A program made the position numbers and the translations under genes. This document shows, in pieces, positions 15,662-25,066 of a stretch of 41,573 nucleotides of DNA; position 1 is the first letter of the stretch, and every line of letters starts with the position of its first letter. The notes under the pieces are model-generated. The model did not search any database, was not told the DNA's origin, and saw only the letters and a program-made list of their open reading frames with translations. This DNA is from Oscillospiraceae bacterium (GTDB lineage Bacteria; Bacillota; Clostridia; Oscillospirales; Ruminococcaceae), in the NCBI GenBank assembly GCA_022508885.1, contig JAFLUG010000010.1, positions 1 to 41,573 on the forward strand, written 5' to 3'.

Positions 15662-17520
15662 AGCCAGGTAATACTCTGCACTTTATCAGCAGGATTGATG
15701 AAACGAACTGCGGTGATAGACTGTGCAGTCCTTTGTTATATTACAAGGATTTTTTTAAAAAATACAATATAAAGTGTCATGATATTCGTTATGTCGATTT
15801 TGGCACGATCTCACCTTCCGATGTTGTCATCATTGGCGGAGGCGGATTGATAGATTATTCCGAAAAGCTTAACCGTAATATAAATGGCGCTCTTGAAACA
15901 GGCGCCGCTGTGATAATGTGGGCGGCCGGGCTGAATACGCATGATGAATTTGACGGCACGTTTTCTACCGAAATAGAATATGAGAAGTTTAAGCGGGCGG
16001 CCGTTCGCGACTGTACAAATAAACACGGGTTGGAATATCTTCCCGATGTTTCCTGCAAACTTCCGGGTTTGAAAAAAGAATATACAATACGCCGTAAATA
16101 CGGTGTTGCAAGGCATAAGGACTATCCGCTGCCGCTGTTGGAGGAATACGACAGCATAACCAATGCTTCGGATATCGAAGATATCCTCAAATTTATCGGC
16201 GAATCCGAAATCATATTGTCTAATAGCTTTCACCTGATATACTGGTCATTACTGATGGGAAAAAAGACAATATGTGTTGATTCGTTCAGCAGTAAGTTCG
16301 ACTCATATAAATACAAACCCGAATACTATTCATCTTCTTCGGATAACCTTGAAGAATGTGCGGCTAAAGCCAAAAGCTATGATATTATTGACGAGTGTAT
16401 CGCCGATAATGATAGTTTCTTTGAATTTGTAAAGCAGATAATTGAAGAGCGTCTGATTCCTGTCGAGAGCAATGTAGATAATATATCCTATGCTTTAGAA
16501 ATCGCAAAGCTGGAAAATCGCTTAATGGAGCAGAACAGTACCGGTGATACGCTCAGCTCGCAGTTGTTTATTGATACAGGCAATGGGTTTACTGAGACGC
16601 AAAAGTGTATAGCAATAAACAATATAATAGGTGATGAGATCTGCAGCGTGAGGTTTGATATTTCTCGCTATGATAATATCTGTCATCTGCGTTTTGACCC
16701 GATAGAGGGACAATTCTGTGAAGTGGAGATCATTTCTGCCGAAGATACAAATGGGAAAGTTATACTTTATCCCAATGCTTCGGTGAGATACGGCAATGCC
16801 GACCGTTTCCTTACAACAGATCCTCAGTATTTTGCCGATCGTCCCTGCAGCGGAGTTTTAGAAATAAAATTCCGTTTCAGGCTTATCAGCTGTTCTGAGA
16901 CTGAGAATAATATCATGAATTATATCGGTTCAAAAGAAAATCAGCTTCAGGAAATACTGCAAAGGGCGGACAAGCTGACCAACACTGTTTCTGAAAGGGA
17001 CGAAGTTATTTTCAATCAGAGCAAGAGCATTACCGAGCTTACTGCTATGTGTCAGCAGCGTGAGGCTGCGTCAATACAGCTGGAGCAGACTATATGCAAT
17101 CAGAATGACCGTATTTCGTCTTTTGAAGAAAAGTGTCGCTGGTACGCTGAGACATTAACCTCAAAGGATCAGATCATCAATGAGCAGAATGACTGCATTT
17201 CGTCTTTTGAAGAAAAGTGCCGTTGGTACGCTGAAACATTGACAGCAAAGGATCAGACCGTCAATGAGCAGGAAATGAGCATCAATTCTCTTAACGAAAC
17301 CGTTCAGAATCGTGAACAAACGGTATTGCAGCAACAGAAAATGATAGAAAAACAAAACGACATTCTTGAGCAGGTAAGGGCAGAACTTGAACAGAAAAGG
17401 AACGAACTTGATAGTTTGTATCAATCTAAATCGTGGAAAATAACTTCTCCTTTGAGAAAGATCGTGGATTTTTTCAGGAAAATATTGAAAGGGAACAAAA
17501 ATCATGAGGCTAAGCAATGA
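15655..17520 (+). CDS. Polysaccharide pyruvyl transferase-like protein with C-terminal coiled coil
   Basis: The N-terminal 270 residues look like the polysaccharide pyruvyl transferase family: ETNCGDRLCSPLLYYKDFF, VVIIGGGGLIDYSEK, AVIMWAAGLNTHDE and SNSFHLIYWSLLMGKKTICVD. The middle (about 300-420) resembles a small beta domain. From about 420 to 590 the protein is a long coiled coil with an exact two-copy 28-residue repeat, and it ends YQSKSWKITSPLRKI, a tail common in glycosyltransferases of surface polysaccharide clusters. It may add pyruvate ketals or act as a related transferase, with the coil measuring or tethering the polymer. It starts inside the end of the GT9 gene and overlaps the RgpF-like gene. 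Confidence 0.75.
   Translation: MLKPGNTLHFISRIDETNCGDRLCSPLLYYKDFFKKYNIKCHDIRYVDFGTISPSDVVIIGGGGLIDYSEKLNRNINGALETGAAVIMWAAGLNTHDEFDGTFSTEIEYEKFKRAAVRDCTNKHGLEYLPDVSCKLPGLKKEYTIRRKYGVARHKDYPLPLLEEYDSITNASDIEDILKFIGESEIILSNSFHLIYWSLLMGKKTICVDSFSSKFDSYKYKPEYYSSSSDNLEECAAKAKSYDIIDECIADNDSFFEFVKQIIEERLIPVESNVDNISYALEIAKLENRLMEQNSTGDTLSSQLFIDTGNGFTETQKCIAINNIIGDEICSVRFDISRYDNICHLRFDPIEGQFCEVEIISAEDTNGKVILYPNASVRYGNADRFLTTDPQYFADRPCSGVLEIKFRFRLISCSETENNIMNYIGSKENQLQEILQRADKLTNTVSERDEVIFNQSKSITELTAMCQQREAASIQLEQTICNQNDRISSFEEKCRWYAETLTSKDQIINEQNDCISSFEEKCRWYAETLTAKDQTVNEQEMSINSLNETVQNREQTVLQQQKMIEKQNDILEQVRAELEQKRNELDSLYQSKSWKITSPLRKIVDFFRKILKGNKNHEAKQ
17101..17268 (+). repeat. 84-base tandem duplication in a coiled coil
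   Basis: Two adjacent 84-base units (17101-17184 and 17185-17268), each coding 28 residues containing ISSFEEKCRWYAETLT. The differences are mostly at synonymous third positions, so the copy is not brand new. Confidence 0.93.
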
Positions 17521-19459
17521 GCCAAAAAGGGCTTGTATTTATTTTCTTTATGATAAAGACGGAATTGTTGACGATTATGTGATCTGTCAACTGTTGGATA
17601 TCAAAAAAAATGTTTCGTTTTTACATTGCGTCGTAAACGGAGAATTATCGGATGACGGCAGGAAAAAGGTCAGTGAGATAGTTGACGAGCTGTATGAGAG
17701 AGAGAACAAGGGAAACGACATCGGAGCATACAAAGCTGCACTTGAATATATAGGCTGGGAGAAGCTTAGCAAATATGATGAATTGGTTATTCTGAATAAC
17801 ACCTGTTTTGGACCTGTCTATCCGTTTAGTGAGGTATTTGATTGGGCAGCCGAAAAGGATATAGATTTTTGGGGTCTTACGATGGATACCAAAAGCAACT
17901 GGCTTGGTACCACCGATTACCTGCATTATAATAAAAGTGAACATCATTTGCAGTCATATTTTATTGTTTTCAGAAGACCTCTTCTTGGAAGCGATTTTCT
18001 GACGGAGTTTTTCAGGGAAATTCCTGATGATACAAGCTATATAACGTCGGGTTGCTTTTTTGAGTACGCGTTTCCGGGTTATTTTGAGGAACGCGGATAT
18101 AAGTGGGACGTTTATTGCAAGACAAACGACTACGATTATCCTCTTCTTTTTGCTCCCGCGTCACTGCTCAGGGATTTCCGTATGCCGCTTTTCAAGAAAC
18201 GCAGTTTTTTTCACCACTATACAGATGTGTTGAATCACTCGGGTGGTGAAGCCACAGCCGAACTGATCGGATATTTGGAGAACGAAACTGACTATGATAT
18301 GAAGATGGTTTGGAAATCCGTTCTTCGTACAGGAAGTTTGTCTGACATTGTTCGTTGTTCACAGCTGGAGCGTGTTCTGTCAAGCCGTGCAATAGTCAAA
18401 GAATATAAACCCGATTATAAAGTTGGGGTAGTATATCATGCCTATTATCCGGATCTGTTTGATGAGAGTTTGGATTATCTCAGCAACTTTCCAAAAGGCA
18501 CAAAAATGCTTATTACTACAAATACTGATGAGAAAAAATGTCTTTTAAGCGAAAAGCTGGCCGAAAAAAAGGTTAACGCGGAGATAAAGGTTATCGAGAA
18601 CAGGGGGCGTGACGTATCTTCGCTTCTGGTTGGGGCTGCTGATTTTATCAATGACTTTGACCTTATTTGCTTTGCTCACGACAAGAAGTCTACGCAAATC
18701 AAACCCGGGGGTGTAGGACGGTCATGGCAGTACAAACTTAATCAAAATATGTTTGCCACAGATGTGTATGTTCAAAATGTTATAGGCGTGTTTGAAGAAG
18801 AACCTTGCCTTGGCATAGCGTTTCCGTCACCGCCCAACCACTCGTTTTATCCTTACAACTTGGGCAATGGATGGTTATCAAATTACCATAATACTAAAAA
18901 GCTTCTTGATAAGTTTGGCGTTAATGTTAAAACAAATGAGCATACGTTGTGTGTCGCTCCTATGGGGACTTGCTTTTGGTTCAGGCCTGAGGCTCTTAAG
19001 AAACTTTTCGGCGGATACAGCGGTAACGGCTGGTCATTCAGCGATTTTCCGCGGGAGCCAAACCGTTACGATCAAACGCTCCTCCATGCTATTGAGCGCG
19101 CGTATGCGTATTTTGCACAGGACGCGGGGTATTATCCGGTATATTTGTATAATAGCGAGTACGCGCCGATTGAGTTTACAAACCTTGAATTCAGTAAGAC
19201 AGGTTCCACTGATATGAGAATGTGGGTAGACCGGTTAGCTATGACCGCGATCAGCTATAGTAAGAATGAAGAACAGGGCGCGAGAATGAATGATGATTCA
19301 GTTGTTACGGCGCCGTATAATCAGATTACAAACTATGGCGTAAAACAGAGTCTTCTTCACTTGGCGTATGCTTTGCGGTGCAAGTATCCGCGTTTCTGGG
19401 CGTTTATGCTTCCTATTCGTCGTCTTGGTCAGAAAATACTAAGGATAAAGACAAAATAA
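17504..19459 (+). CDS. RgpF-like rhamnan synthesis protein
   Basis: This 651-residue protein matches the RgpF/rhamnan synthesis F family: ACIYFLYDKDGIVDDYVICQ, then ENKGNDIGAYKAALEYIG, LVILNNTCFGPVYPF, TSGCFFEYAFPGYF and, in a second half beginning about residue 310 (KVGVVYHAYYPDLFDE), ENRGRDVSSLLVG, LICFAHDKKSTQ, APMGTCFWFRPEALKKLF and NRYDQTLLHAIERAYAYFAQD. RgpF helps build rhamnose chains in streptococcal cell-wall polysaccharide. The presence of dTDP-rhamnose genes and an ABC exporter fits a rhamnan-type backbone. It starts 17 bases inside the end of the upstream gene. Confidence 0.88.
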   Translation: MRLSNEPKRACIYFLYDKDGIVDDYVICQLLDIKKNVSFLHCVVNGELSDDGRKKVSEIVDELYERENKGNDIGAYKAALEYIGWEKLSKYDELVILNNTCFGPVYPFSEVFDWAAEKDIDFWGLTMDTKSNWLGTTDYLHYNKSEHHLQSYFIVFRRPLLGSDFLTEFFREIPDDTSYITSGCFFEYAFPGYFEERGYKWDVYCKTNDYDYPLLFAPASLLRDFRMPLFKKRSFFHHYTDVLNHSGGEATAELIGYLENETDYDMKMVWKSVLRTGSLSDIVRCSQLERVLSSRAIVKEYKPDYKVGVVYHAYYPDLFDESLDYLSNFPKGTKMLITTNTDEKKCLLSEKLAEKKVNAEIKVIENRGRDVSSLLVGAADFINDFDLICFAHDKKSTQIKPGGVGRSWQYKLNQNMFATDVYVQNVIGVFEEEPCLGIAFPSPPNHSFYPYNLGNGWLSNYHNTKKLLDKFGVNVKTNEHTLCVAPMGTCFWFRPEALKKLFGGYSGNGWSFSDFPREPNRYDQTLLHAIERAYAYFAQDAGYYPVYLYNSEYAPIEFTNLEFSKTGSTDMRMWVDRLAMTAISYSKNEEQGARMNDDSVVTAPYNQITNYGVKQSLLHLAYALRCKYPRFWAFMLPIRRLGQKILRIKTK

Positions 19460-19557
19460 TAACGGCGTATGATTAAATACTGCATGGCTAATAAAGTTTT
19501 ATTGAGGCAGCTTTACAGCCGGAAGGTAAAAAATACGCTTGTTAAGAGGATTTTAGT

Positions 19558-20949
19558 ATGGTTTTTTCATCGCCTGTATTTTTGTTCTTGTTTTTGCCTA
19601 TTGTATTGATAGGATATTTCCTTACGAGGAAATGGTGCGGCAATTTTTTTCTGCTCGTTGCTTCGTTAGCGTTTTACGCTTGGGGCGAGCCTAAATTTGT
19701 TTTTGTAATGATCGGGGCAGTTCTTGTTGATTATGTTCTCGGATTGTGGGGAAACCGGGCAAGAGAAAAGAAAAAAAGTGTACGGCCTGTTATAGTCGTT
19801 ACCGCGGTACTCAATGTCGGGTTGCTGTTTGGATTCAAGTATCTTAATTTTACTTTTGATAATTTTCGTTTACTCTTCGGAGATTCTATTCCGGTTACGA
19901 ATATTATTCTCCCGATCGGTATTTCTTTTTTCACCTTTCAGGCAATGTCTTATGTTTTTGATGTGTGTAAAGGAAAAGGAGCAGTTCAGCGAAATCCGCT
20001 GAATGTTCTTCTTTATGTGTGCCTGTTTCCGCAGCTTATTGCCGGACCTATAGTTCGGTATCAGACTGTGGCAAATGAAATAAACTACCGAAAGGAAAGC
20101 CTCGACGATTTTGTGCGTGGCATAGAGCGATTTATTTTCGGTCTTGGGAAAAAAGCGATCCTTGCGAATACTCTTGGCATAACGGTGGATTATTGCTTTG
20201 ATCTGGTAGGAACTCCCGATTTTACAACGCCGGTAGCATGGCTTGGCGCGGTCGGATATTCTCTTCAGCTGTATTTCGATTTTTCCGGATATTCCGATAT
20301 GGCAATAGGGCTGGGGTTGATGTTTGGATTTCATTTTGAAGAAAACTTCAATTATCCTTACATCTCGGGGTCTATCAGTGAATTCTGGAGAAGATGGCAT
20401 ATTTCCATGGGAACATGGTTCAGAGATTATATTTATTTTCCGCTCGGAGGATCGAGAACAAAAACAAAAGCACGCGGAGTATTCAATCTCTGCGTTGTAT
20501 GGCTGCTTACGGGAATATGGCACGGAGCAAACTGGACGTTTATTGTCTGGGGTCTGTGGCATCTGGTCTGGATAATATTTGAAAAACTGAGCGGATTTCC
20601 GGACAAGCGCGGAAACAAAGCGCTTGCGGTGTTATATCGTATTGTAACATTGATCGTTGTTGTCGTTGGCTGGGTATTGTTCCGTGCCGATAGCCTTTCA
20701 CAGGCGTCTGATTTTTTAAGTGTTATGTTTGGAATAGGCGGGTTTACAGCGTCGGCAGAAGCAATAACCTTGTGGAAGGATGCAGCGGTACTGATTGTTT
20801 TAGCAGTATTTTTCTCCTTGCCGTGGCTCTATAAGCTTATAAATAAAGTTGAAATAACCAAGCCTATAATTATTGCGTTTGTAATGGTGATAAGCATTGC
20901 TTTCAGTGTAACGGCAAGTTATGATCCGTTCATTTATTTTAACTTCTGA
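19558..20949 (+). CDS. MBOAT O-acyltransferase (AlgI/DltB-like), first copy
   Basis: This is a 463-residue polytopic protein of the MBOAT family, which moves acyl groups across the membrane for transfer to surface polymers. Family motifs are FPIVLIGYFLT near the start, ILPIGISFFTFQAMSYVFDV, FPQLIAGPIVRY, YSLQLYFDFSGYSDMAIGLG, EFWRRWHISMGTWFRDYIYFPLGG and GIWHGANW with the presumed catalytic His322. The partner SGNH domain is in the very next gene (20966), where it is fused to an export permease. Starts ATG 19558 after GAGGA. The 98-base gap upstream contains no clear signal. Confidence 0.93.
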   Translation: MVFSSPVFLFLFLPIVLIGYFLTRKWCGNFFLLVASLAFYAWGEPKFVFVMIGAVLVDYVLGLWGNRAREKKKSVRPVIVVTAVLNVGLLFGFKYLNFTFDNFRLLFGDSIPVTNIILPIGISFFTFQAMSYVFDVCKGKGAVQRNPLNVLLYVCLFPQLIAGPIVRYQTVANEINYRKESLDDFVRGIERFIFGLGKKAILANTLGITVDYCFDLVGTPDFTTPVAWLGAVGYSLQLYFDFSGYSDMAIGLGLMFGFHFEENFNYPYISGSISEFWRRWHISMGTWFRDYIYFPLGGSRTKTKARGVFNLCVVWLLTGIWHGANWTFIVWGLWHLVWIIFEKLSGFPDKRGNKALAVLYRIVTLIVVVVGWVLFRADSLSQASDFLSVMFGIGGFTASAEAITLWKDAAVLIVLAVFFSLPWLYKLINKVEITKPIIIAFVMVISIAFSVTASYDPFIYFNF

Positions 20950-20965
20950 CTTGGGGTGATCTTTG

Positions 20966-23900
20966 ATGAAGCACAATAAAGCAGTTATAAATATTATAAT
21001 TCTGATAATATTTCTATTGGGAATAATGTGGTTCTTTTTTGCTACAGCAAAAAGCACATTTGAAACAATAGAAAAAGCAGTTAATGCAGACTCTGTCTCT
21101 ATGATACCCGATGAGGTTGAAAGTAATCTTAAAGCGAACTTTCCATTCAACTTGGAATTCAAGGACATAAAAGGAATGGTATATAAGTCTTTAGGCAAGG
21201 ATGTCATAGGAGATTTTGAATATATTAAAGATTCAAACGGCGTTGTACGTATCGTAAGTGATGGATATGATGCAAAATTATTTATTGATTCGGTAGAGAG
21301 ATTAAAATTAAAGCTGGACAGTCGTAATATACCGCTTATCTATGTCAATCTGCCCGATGCAGGTGCAAATATTCAGGGAAACATCAAAATAAACGGAGGA
21401 ACTCCGAAAGAAGTAGTTCAATTCGTGAAAAACGAGAATATTGATATTCTTGATATTAACGAAAAATATAGATCTGGTCAAACGCCTTTTTCCGAAGAGA
21501 TATCATTCAGAACAGATTTCCATTATACTACTGAAGGTGAGTTTTGGATAGCTTCTGAAATAGCTAAGTATTTATCGGAAAAATATTATATAGAATTTCC
21601 GGAAATGAATAAAGTTTTTTCTTTAGACAATTATTACGTAAGATCTTATCCTTTTATTGGAAATTCCGTTAGAAATTTAGGTAAATATTTTACAGAAATG
21701 GATACATTTGACGTGTACCATCCCTTGTTTGATACGTCTTTAGATGTTTTTGTCCCGCAGGAGGATCTGTTTAAAAGCGGTGATTTTGATACATCGGTAT
21801 TAAACGGATATGAAGAAAGGAATGATAATACAGAATACACATATTGGGTTACAAACTACGGACATTACCCTTCAGAATGGTACACGATATACAATAATAA
21901 TTCAGATAGTGATACAGATATTCTCCTAATATGTGATTCGATCTTTATGCGTGGGTCCTCATATCTCTCGCTGGCTTGCAGGTCAGTAACTTTCTACGAT
22001 TCGCGCGTCGATGGAAATTCAAAACAACTTTCAATGCTTATAGATAATAACGATTTTGACGCGGTCTTGCTTATAGGTTCAAGTGATGATTATTTCAGCA
22101 GAAATTTTGCTAATGATATTTCCGAAGCTGTGGAATCTGACTCTGAAAATGAAATCAGCAGAATGTTTATTGATGTGTTCACCGGCGGCAATGCAGACAA
22201 TACCGGCATGATATTGGAGACCTCATCAAATAATAATATTCAAATTACGGGATGGGCTATTGACAAGGAGTTAATGCTTCCGTTAAAAGAAATATACGCG
22301 GATGTTAACGGTACGTTGATAAAGTGCAATTATGGTATACAAAGCGCAAACTTAGTTACGTATTACGGTTCGGAGGCGCTTGGGAATTGCGGCTTTACAG
22401 TAGTGCTGCCCAAAAGGCTTGTCCGGCGTGAACTTGTTGATTCAGTATCATTTATTCTGGTTACCCAAACTGATAAGATTATTAGATGTCGTTATTCATT
22501 AGGCGTCAATAATATGGGAGTTCAGGATGTTATTTCGCTTCCGCAGCATTTGTTTGAAAACTCGATCAACGGTTTATGGGTAAACTATGCAAATGGCATC
22601 GCGCAGACTGAAGAAAGAAAAATTGTACTGGATATTCAAGGTTCAGAAACAGTCAGGCTTGACGGATGGGCGGCTGATATGGCTCAAGGAACTTCGTTAA
22701 GCGGTCTTTTTGTGCGCGTTGGAGATCATGTCTTTGAATGTGAGTATGGTATCAGGGAAGATCTTGTTGCAGAGTTTTTTCAAAATGAAAACCTGAGATA
22801 TACAGGTTTTAGTGTTGACATCCCCGCGGAATATTTTACCTCGGATGTAACTCAATTGGAATTCATTGAAGTTTCTCTTGACGGCAGTTTCCGGTATGAA
22901 GACGTAATATATGAAGTGAAATACGAGAGATCAAACAGTGTGCATATGGATATTGCCCAGGTCCTTGCACTGCCTGTTCATTCGCTTGACGGCTCGGTAA
23001 ACGGTTTATGGATAGATTATACAAATGGCATCGCTCAAACGGAAGAAAGAAAGATCACGCTTGATATATCCGATGTTGATACTGTCAGTATCGATGGCTG
23101 GGCAGGGGACATGATACAGGGAAATGCACTGGGAGGTCTTTTTGTACGTGTCGGAGATCACGTTCTTGAATGTGAATACGGAATTCAATCCGATATAGTA
23201 GCACAAGTATATCAGAACGATAAATTGAGATATACCGGATTCCATGTGGATATCCCGGCGGGATATTTTACTTCGGATATAACTCAAATAGAGTTTATTG
23301 AGATCTATATTGACGGCAGTTTCCGTTATGAAGACGTAATATATAAGGTAAATATTACTGGGGCTTCGGACAATGGTATTTCAGCTGTGATCATGATGGT
23401 GATAATTGCTGTTGTCTTTATTGCGGCGCTGTTTTACCTGAAGAACACAAGCGGAATAGAAGCTTTCCAGAAGTTTCAGCAGAATGAATTCCTTTTCTCC
23501 GAGCTGATAAAAAGAGATTTTACTCTAAAATATAAGCGCACGATTCTCGGCGTGCTCTGGAGTATGATCTCACCGCTCGTTAACCTTATCGTGATGTGGA
23601 TCGTCTTTCGGAAGCTTATGGGAGAAAATATAAATCATTATGTGATTTATCTTTTCTCGGGACAGCTTGTATTTAATTACTTCAATGAAGCGACAACAAT
23701 GGGTATGACGTCGTTGAGCGACAACTCATCTATTTTTACAAAAGTTAATGTACCAAAATATTTGTTCCTGTTTTCAAGAAATGTAGCTTCGCTTATAAAT
23801 TTTGGACTCACCTTCATCATATACCTGATTTTTGTAGCAATAGACGGATTGCCGTTTACCTTGAGTTTTGTTTCGCTTCTTTATCCTATTTTATGTATGA

Positions 23901-24229
23901 TAATATTAAATCTCGGAATAGGGTTGATATTATCCGCGTTGTTCGTATTCTTCCGTGATATGCGCTATCTTTGGGGAATAGGTACTCAGATAATCATGTG
24001 GCTTTCCGTTATTTTTTACAGTATTGATATGACGGATCCCAAAATTCAGAAGCTTTTTATGCTTAATCCTGTCTATCTGAGTATTAAATACTTTAGAAGC
24101 GTTGTTATTGACGGAACTATACCCGATTTGAATTTCCACCTGCTGATGGCGTTTTATTCTATAGGTTTTTTCGTAGTTGGCTGTATAATTTACAAGAAAA
24201 AGAATCAAGAATTTCTTTATTATGTTTAA
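20966..24229 (+). CDS. Fusion: AlgJ/AlgX-like SGNH domain, GWA-D beta repeats, and Wzm-type ABC-2 permease
   Basis: This is a 1087-residue three-part protein. Residues about 8-28 are a membrane segment. About 60-400 form an SGNH/AlgX-like domain with TDFHYTTEG (D184, H186) and LLICDSIFMRG (S325), the expected acyltransfer triad region. About 410-795 hold three related beta modules with a DGWAxDM or TGWAxD signature; the last two repeat every 144 residues. A second membrane segment (about 803-823) returns the chain inside, and about 830-1087 is an ABC-2 permease (LIKRDFTLKYKRTILGVLWSMISPL) as in Wzm/TagG. The topology is self-consistent: the SGNH part and repeats are outside, the permease start inside. 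The ATPase gene follows 9 bases later and an MBOAT precedes. ATG 20966 follows GGGGTGAT. Confidence 0.85.
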   Translation: MKHNKAVINIIILIIFLLGIMWFFFATAKSTFETIEKAVNADSVSMIPDEVESNLKANFPFNLEFKDIKGMVYKSLGKDVIGDFEYIKDSNGVVRIVSDGYDAKLFIDSVERLKLKLDSRNIPLIYVNLPDAGANIQGNIKINGGTPKEVVQFVKNENIDILDINEKYRSGQTPFSEEISFRTDFHYTTEGEFWIASEIAKYLSEKYYIEFPEMNKVFSLDNYYVRSYPFIGNSVRNLGKYFTEMDTFDVYHPLFDTSLDVFVPQEDLFKSGDFDTSVLNGYEERNDNTEYTYWVTNYGHYPSEWYTIYNNNSDSDTDILLICDSIFMRGSSYLSLACRSVTFYDSRVDGNSKQLSMLIDNNDFDAVLLIGSSDDYFSRNFANDISEAVESDSENEISRMFIDVFTGGNADNTGMILETSSNNNIQITGWAIDKELMLPLKEIYADVNGTLIKCNYGIQSANLVTYYGSEALGNCGFTVVLPKRLVRRELVDSVSFILVTQTDKIIRCRYSLGVNNMGVQDVISLPQHLFENSINGLWVNYANGIAQTEERKIVLDIQGSETVRLDGWAADMAQGTSLSGLFVRVGDHVFECEYGIREDLVAEFFQNENLRYTGFSVDIPAEYFTSDVTQLEFIEVSLDGSFRYEDVIYEVKYERSNSVHMDIAQVLALPVHSLDGSVNGLWIDYTNGIAQTEERKITLDISDVDTVSIDGWAGDMIQGNALGGLFVRVGDHVLECEYGIQSDIVAQVYQNDKLRYTGFHVDIPAGYFTSDITQIEFIEIYIDGSFRYEDVIYKVNITGASDNGISAVIMMVIIAVVFIAALFYLKNTSGIEAFQKFQQNEFLFSELIKRDFTLKYKRTILGVLWSMISPLVNLIVMWIVFRKLMGENINHYVIYLFSGQLVFNYFNEATTMGMTSLSDNSSIFTKVNVPKYLFLFSRNVASLINFGLTFIIYLIFVAIDGLPFTLSFVSLLYPILCMIILNLGIGLILSALFVFFRDMRYLWGIGTQIIMWLSVIFYSIDMTDPKIQKLFMLNPVYLSIKYFRSVVIDGTIPDLNFHLLMAFYSIGFFVVGCIIYKKKNQEFLYYV
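22568..23349 (+). repeat. Internal 432-base repeat coding GWA-D modules
   Basis: NGLW(V/I)xY(A/T)NGIAQTEERKI and the following ~115 residues recur at 22568 and 23000 (432 bases, 144 residues apart), with high DNA similarity. A more distant first module lies at about 22200-22530. Confidence 0.88.
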
Positions 24230-24238
24230 GGAGAAGGT

Positions 24239-25039
24239 ATGTCACAAGAAACTATGGAACCGATCGTCTCGGTCAGAAATGCGAAAATCAGATATAAGGT
24301 CGGGAATTTCAGAGATATTGGTCTGAAAGAATGGGTCCTGTCAAAAATCAGAGGAAAATATCATGTAGGTTATTTTATGGCGGTAGACGATGTAAGTTTT
24401 GACTTATATGAGGGCGAAATGCTCGGAATAATCGGAACTAACGGAGCTGGCAAATCAACGCTTCTGAAAGCGCTGTCGGGTATAATGGAGCCTTCGGAGG
24501 GAACGGTTTTCAGAAGAGGGAATATCGCGGCTTTATTGGAGCTTGGCAGTGGATTTGACGATGACCTTACGGTAAAGGAAAACACGTATCTTCGCGGAGC
24601 GATATTAGGATATTCAAGAAAACTGATTGATGAAGTCTACAATGATATTATAGATTTTGCCGAGCTTTCGGAATTCGCAGACCGCCCCTTTAAACAGCTT
24701 TCATCGGGTATGAAATCACGGCTTGCTTTCTCTATCGCGAGTATGGTCAGCCCTGATATACTTGTCCTTGATGAAGTGTTGTCTGTCGGTGACGGGTCAT
24801 TTCAGAAAAAAAGCGAAGAAAGAATGAGATCTATTATCAGTGCGAATGCAACCACAATACTTGTATCGCATTCTCTTGCACAGATCAGGAGTATGTGCAC
24901 AAAGATCCTTTGGCTGCATAAAGGCAAACAGGTCACGGTAGGCACGGACGTACAGCATATCTGTGATTTATATGAAGACTTCCTGAACGGTAGGATCACG
25001 CAGGAAGAAATACTAAGCGGTAAATTGTTCAACGAATGA
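24239..25039 (+). CDS. ABC transporter ATPase, Wzt/TagH type, without carbohydrate-binding domain
   Basis: This 266-residue ATPase powers polysaccharide export with the fused permease upstream. Walker A IIGTNGAGKST, signature LSSGMKSRLAFS, Walker B ILVLDEVLSVGD and the switch His (ILVSHS) are all present, and the N-terminus VSVRNAKIRYKVG is typical of Wzt/TagH. Wzt proteins that recognise a modified chain end carry about 150-200 extra C-terminal residues; this one ends about 40 residues after the switch and lacks them. Substrate recognition may lie in the permease's extracellular modules. It starts 9 bases after the permease stop with AAGGAGAAGG. Confidence 0.93.
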   Translation: MSQETMEPIVSVRNAKIRYKVGNFRDIGLKEWVLSKIRGKYHVGYFMAVDDVSFDLYEGEMLGIIGTNGAGKSTLLKALSGIMEPSEGTVFRRGNIAALLELGSGFDDDLTVKENTYLRGAILGYSRKLIDEVYNDIIDFAELSEFADRPFKQLSSGMKSRLAFSIASMVSPDILVLDEVLSVGDGSFQKKSEERMRSIISANATTILVSHSLAQIRSMCTKILWLHKGKQVTVGTDVQHICDLYEDFLNGRITQEEILSGKLFNE

Positions 25040-25066
25040 TTAATCATATTAGAAAGGGTTTTTGTT

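Noticed and set aside
17101-17268. CRISPR-like repeat
   Set aside because: It is a two-copy in-frame coding duplication without spacers.
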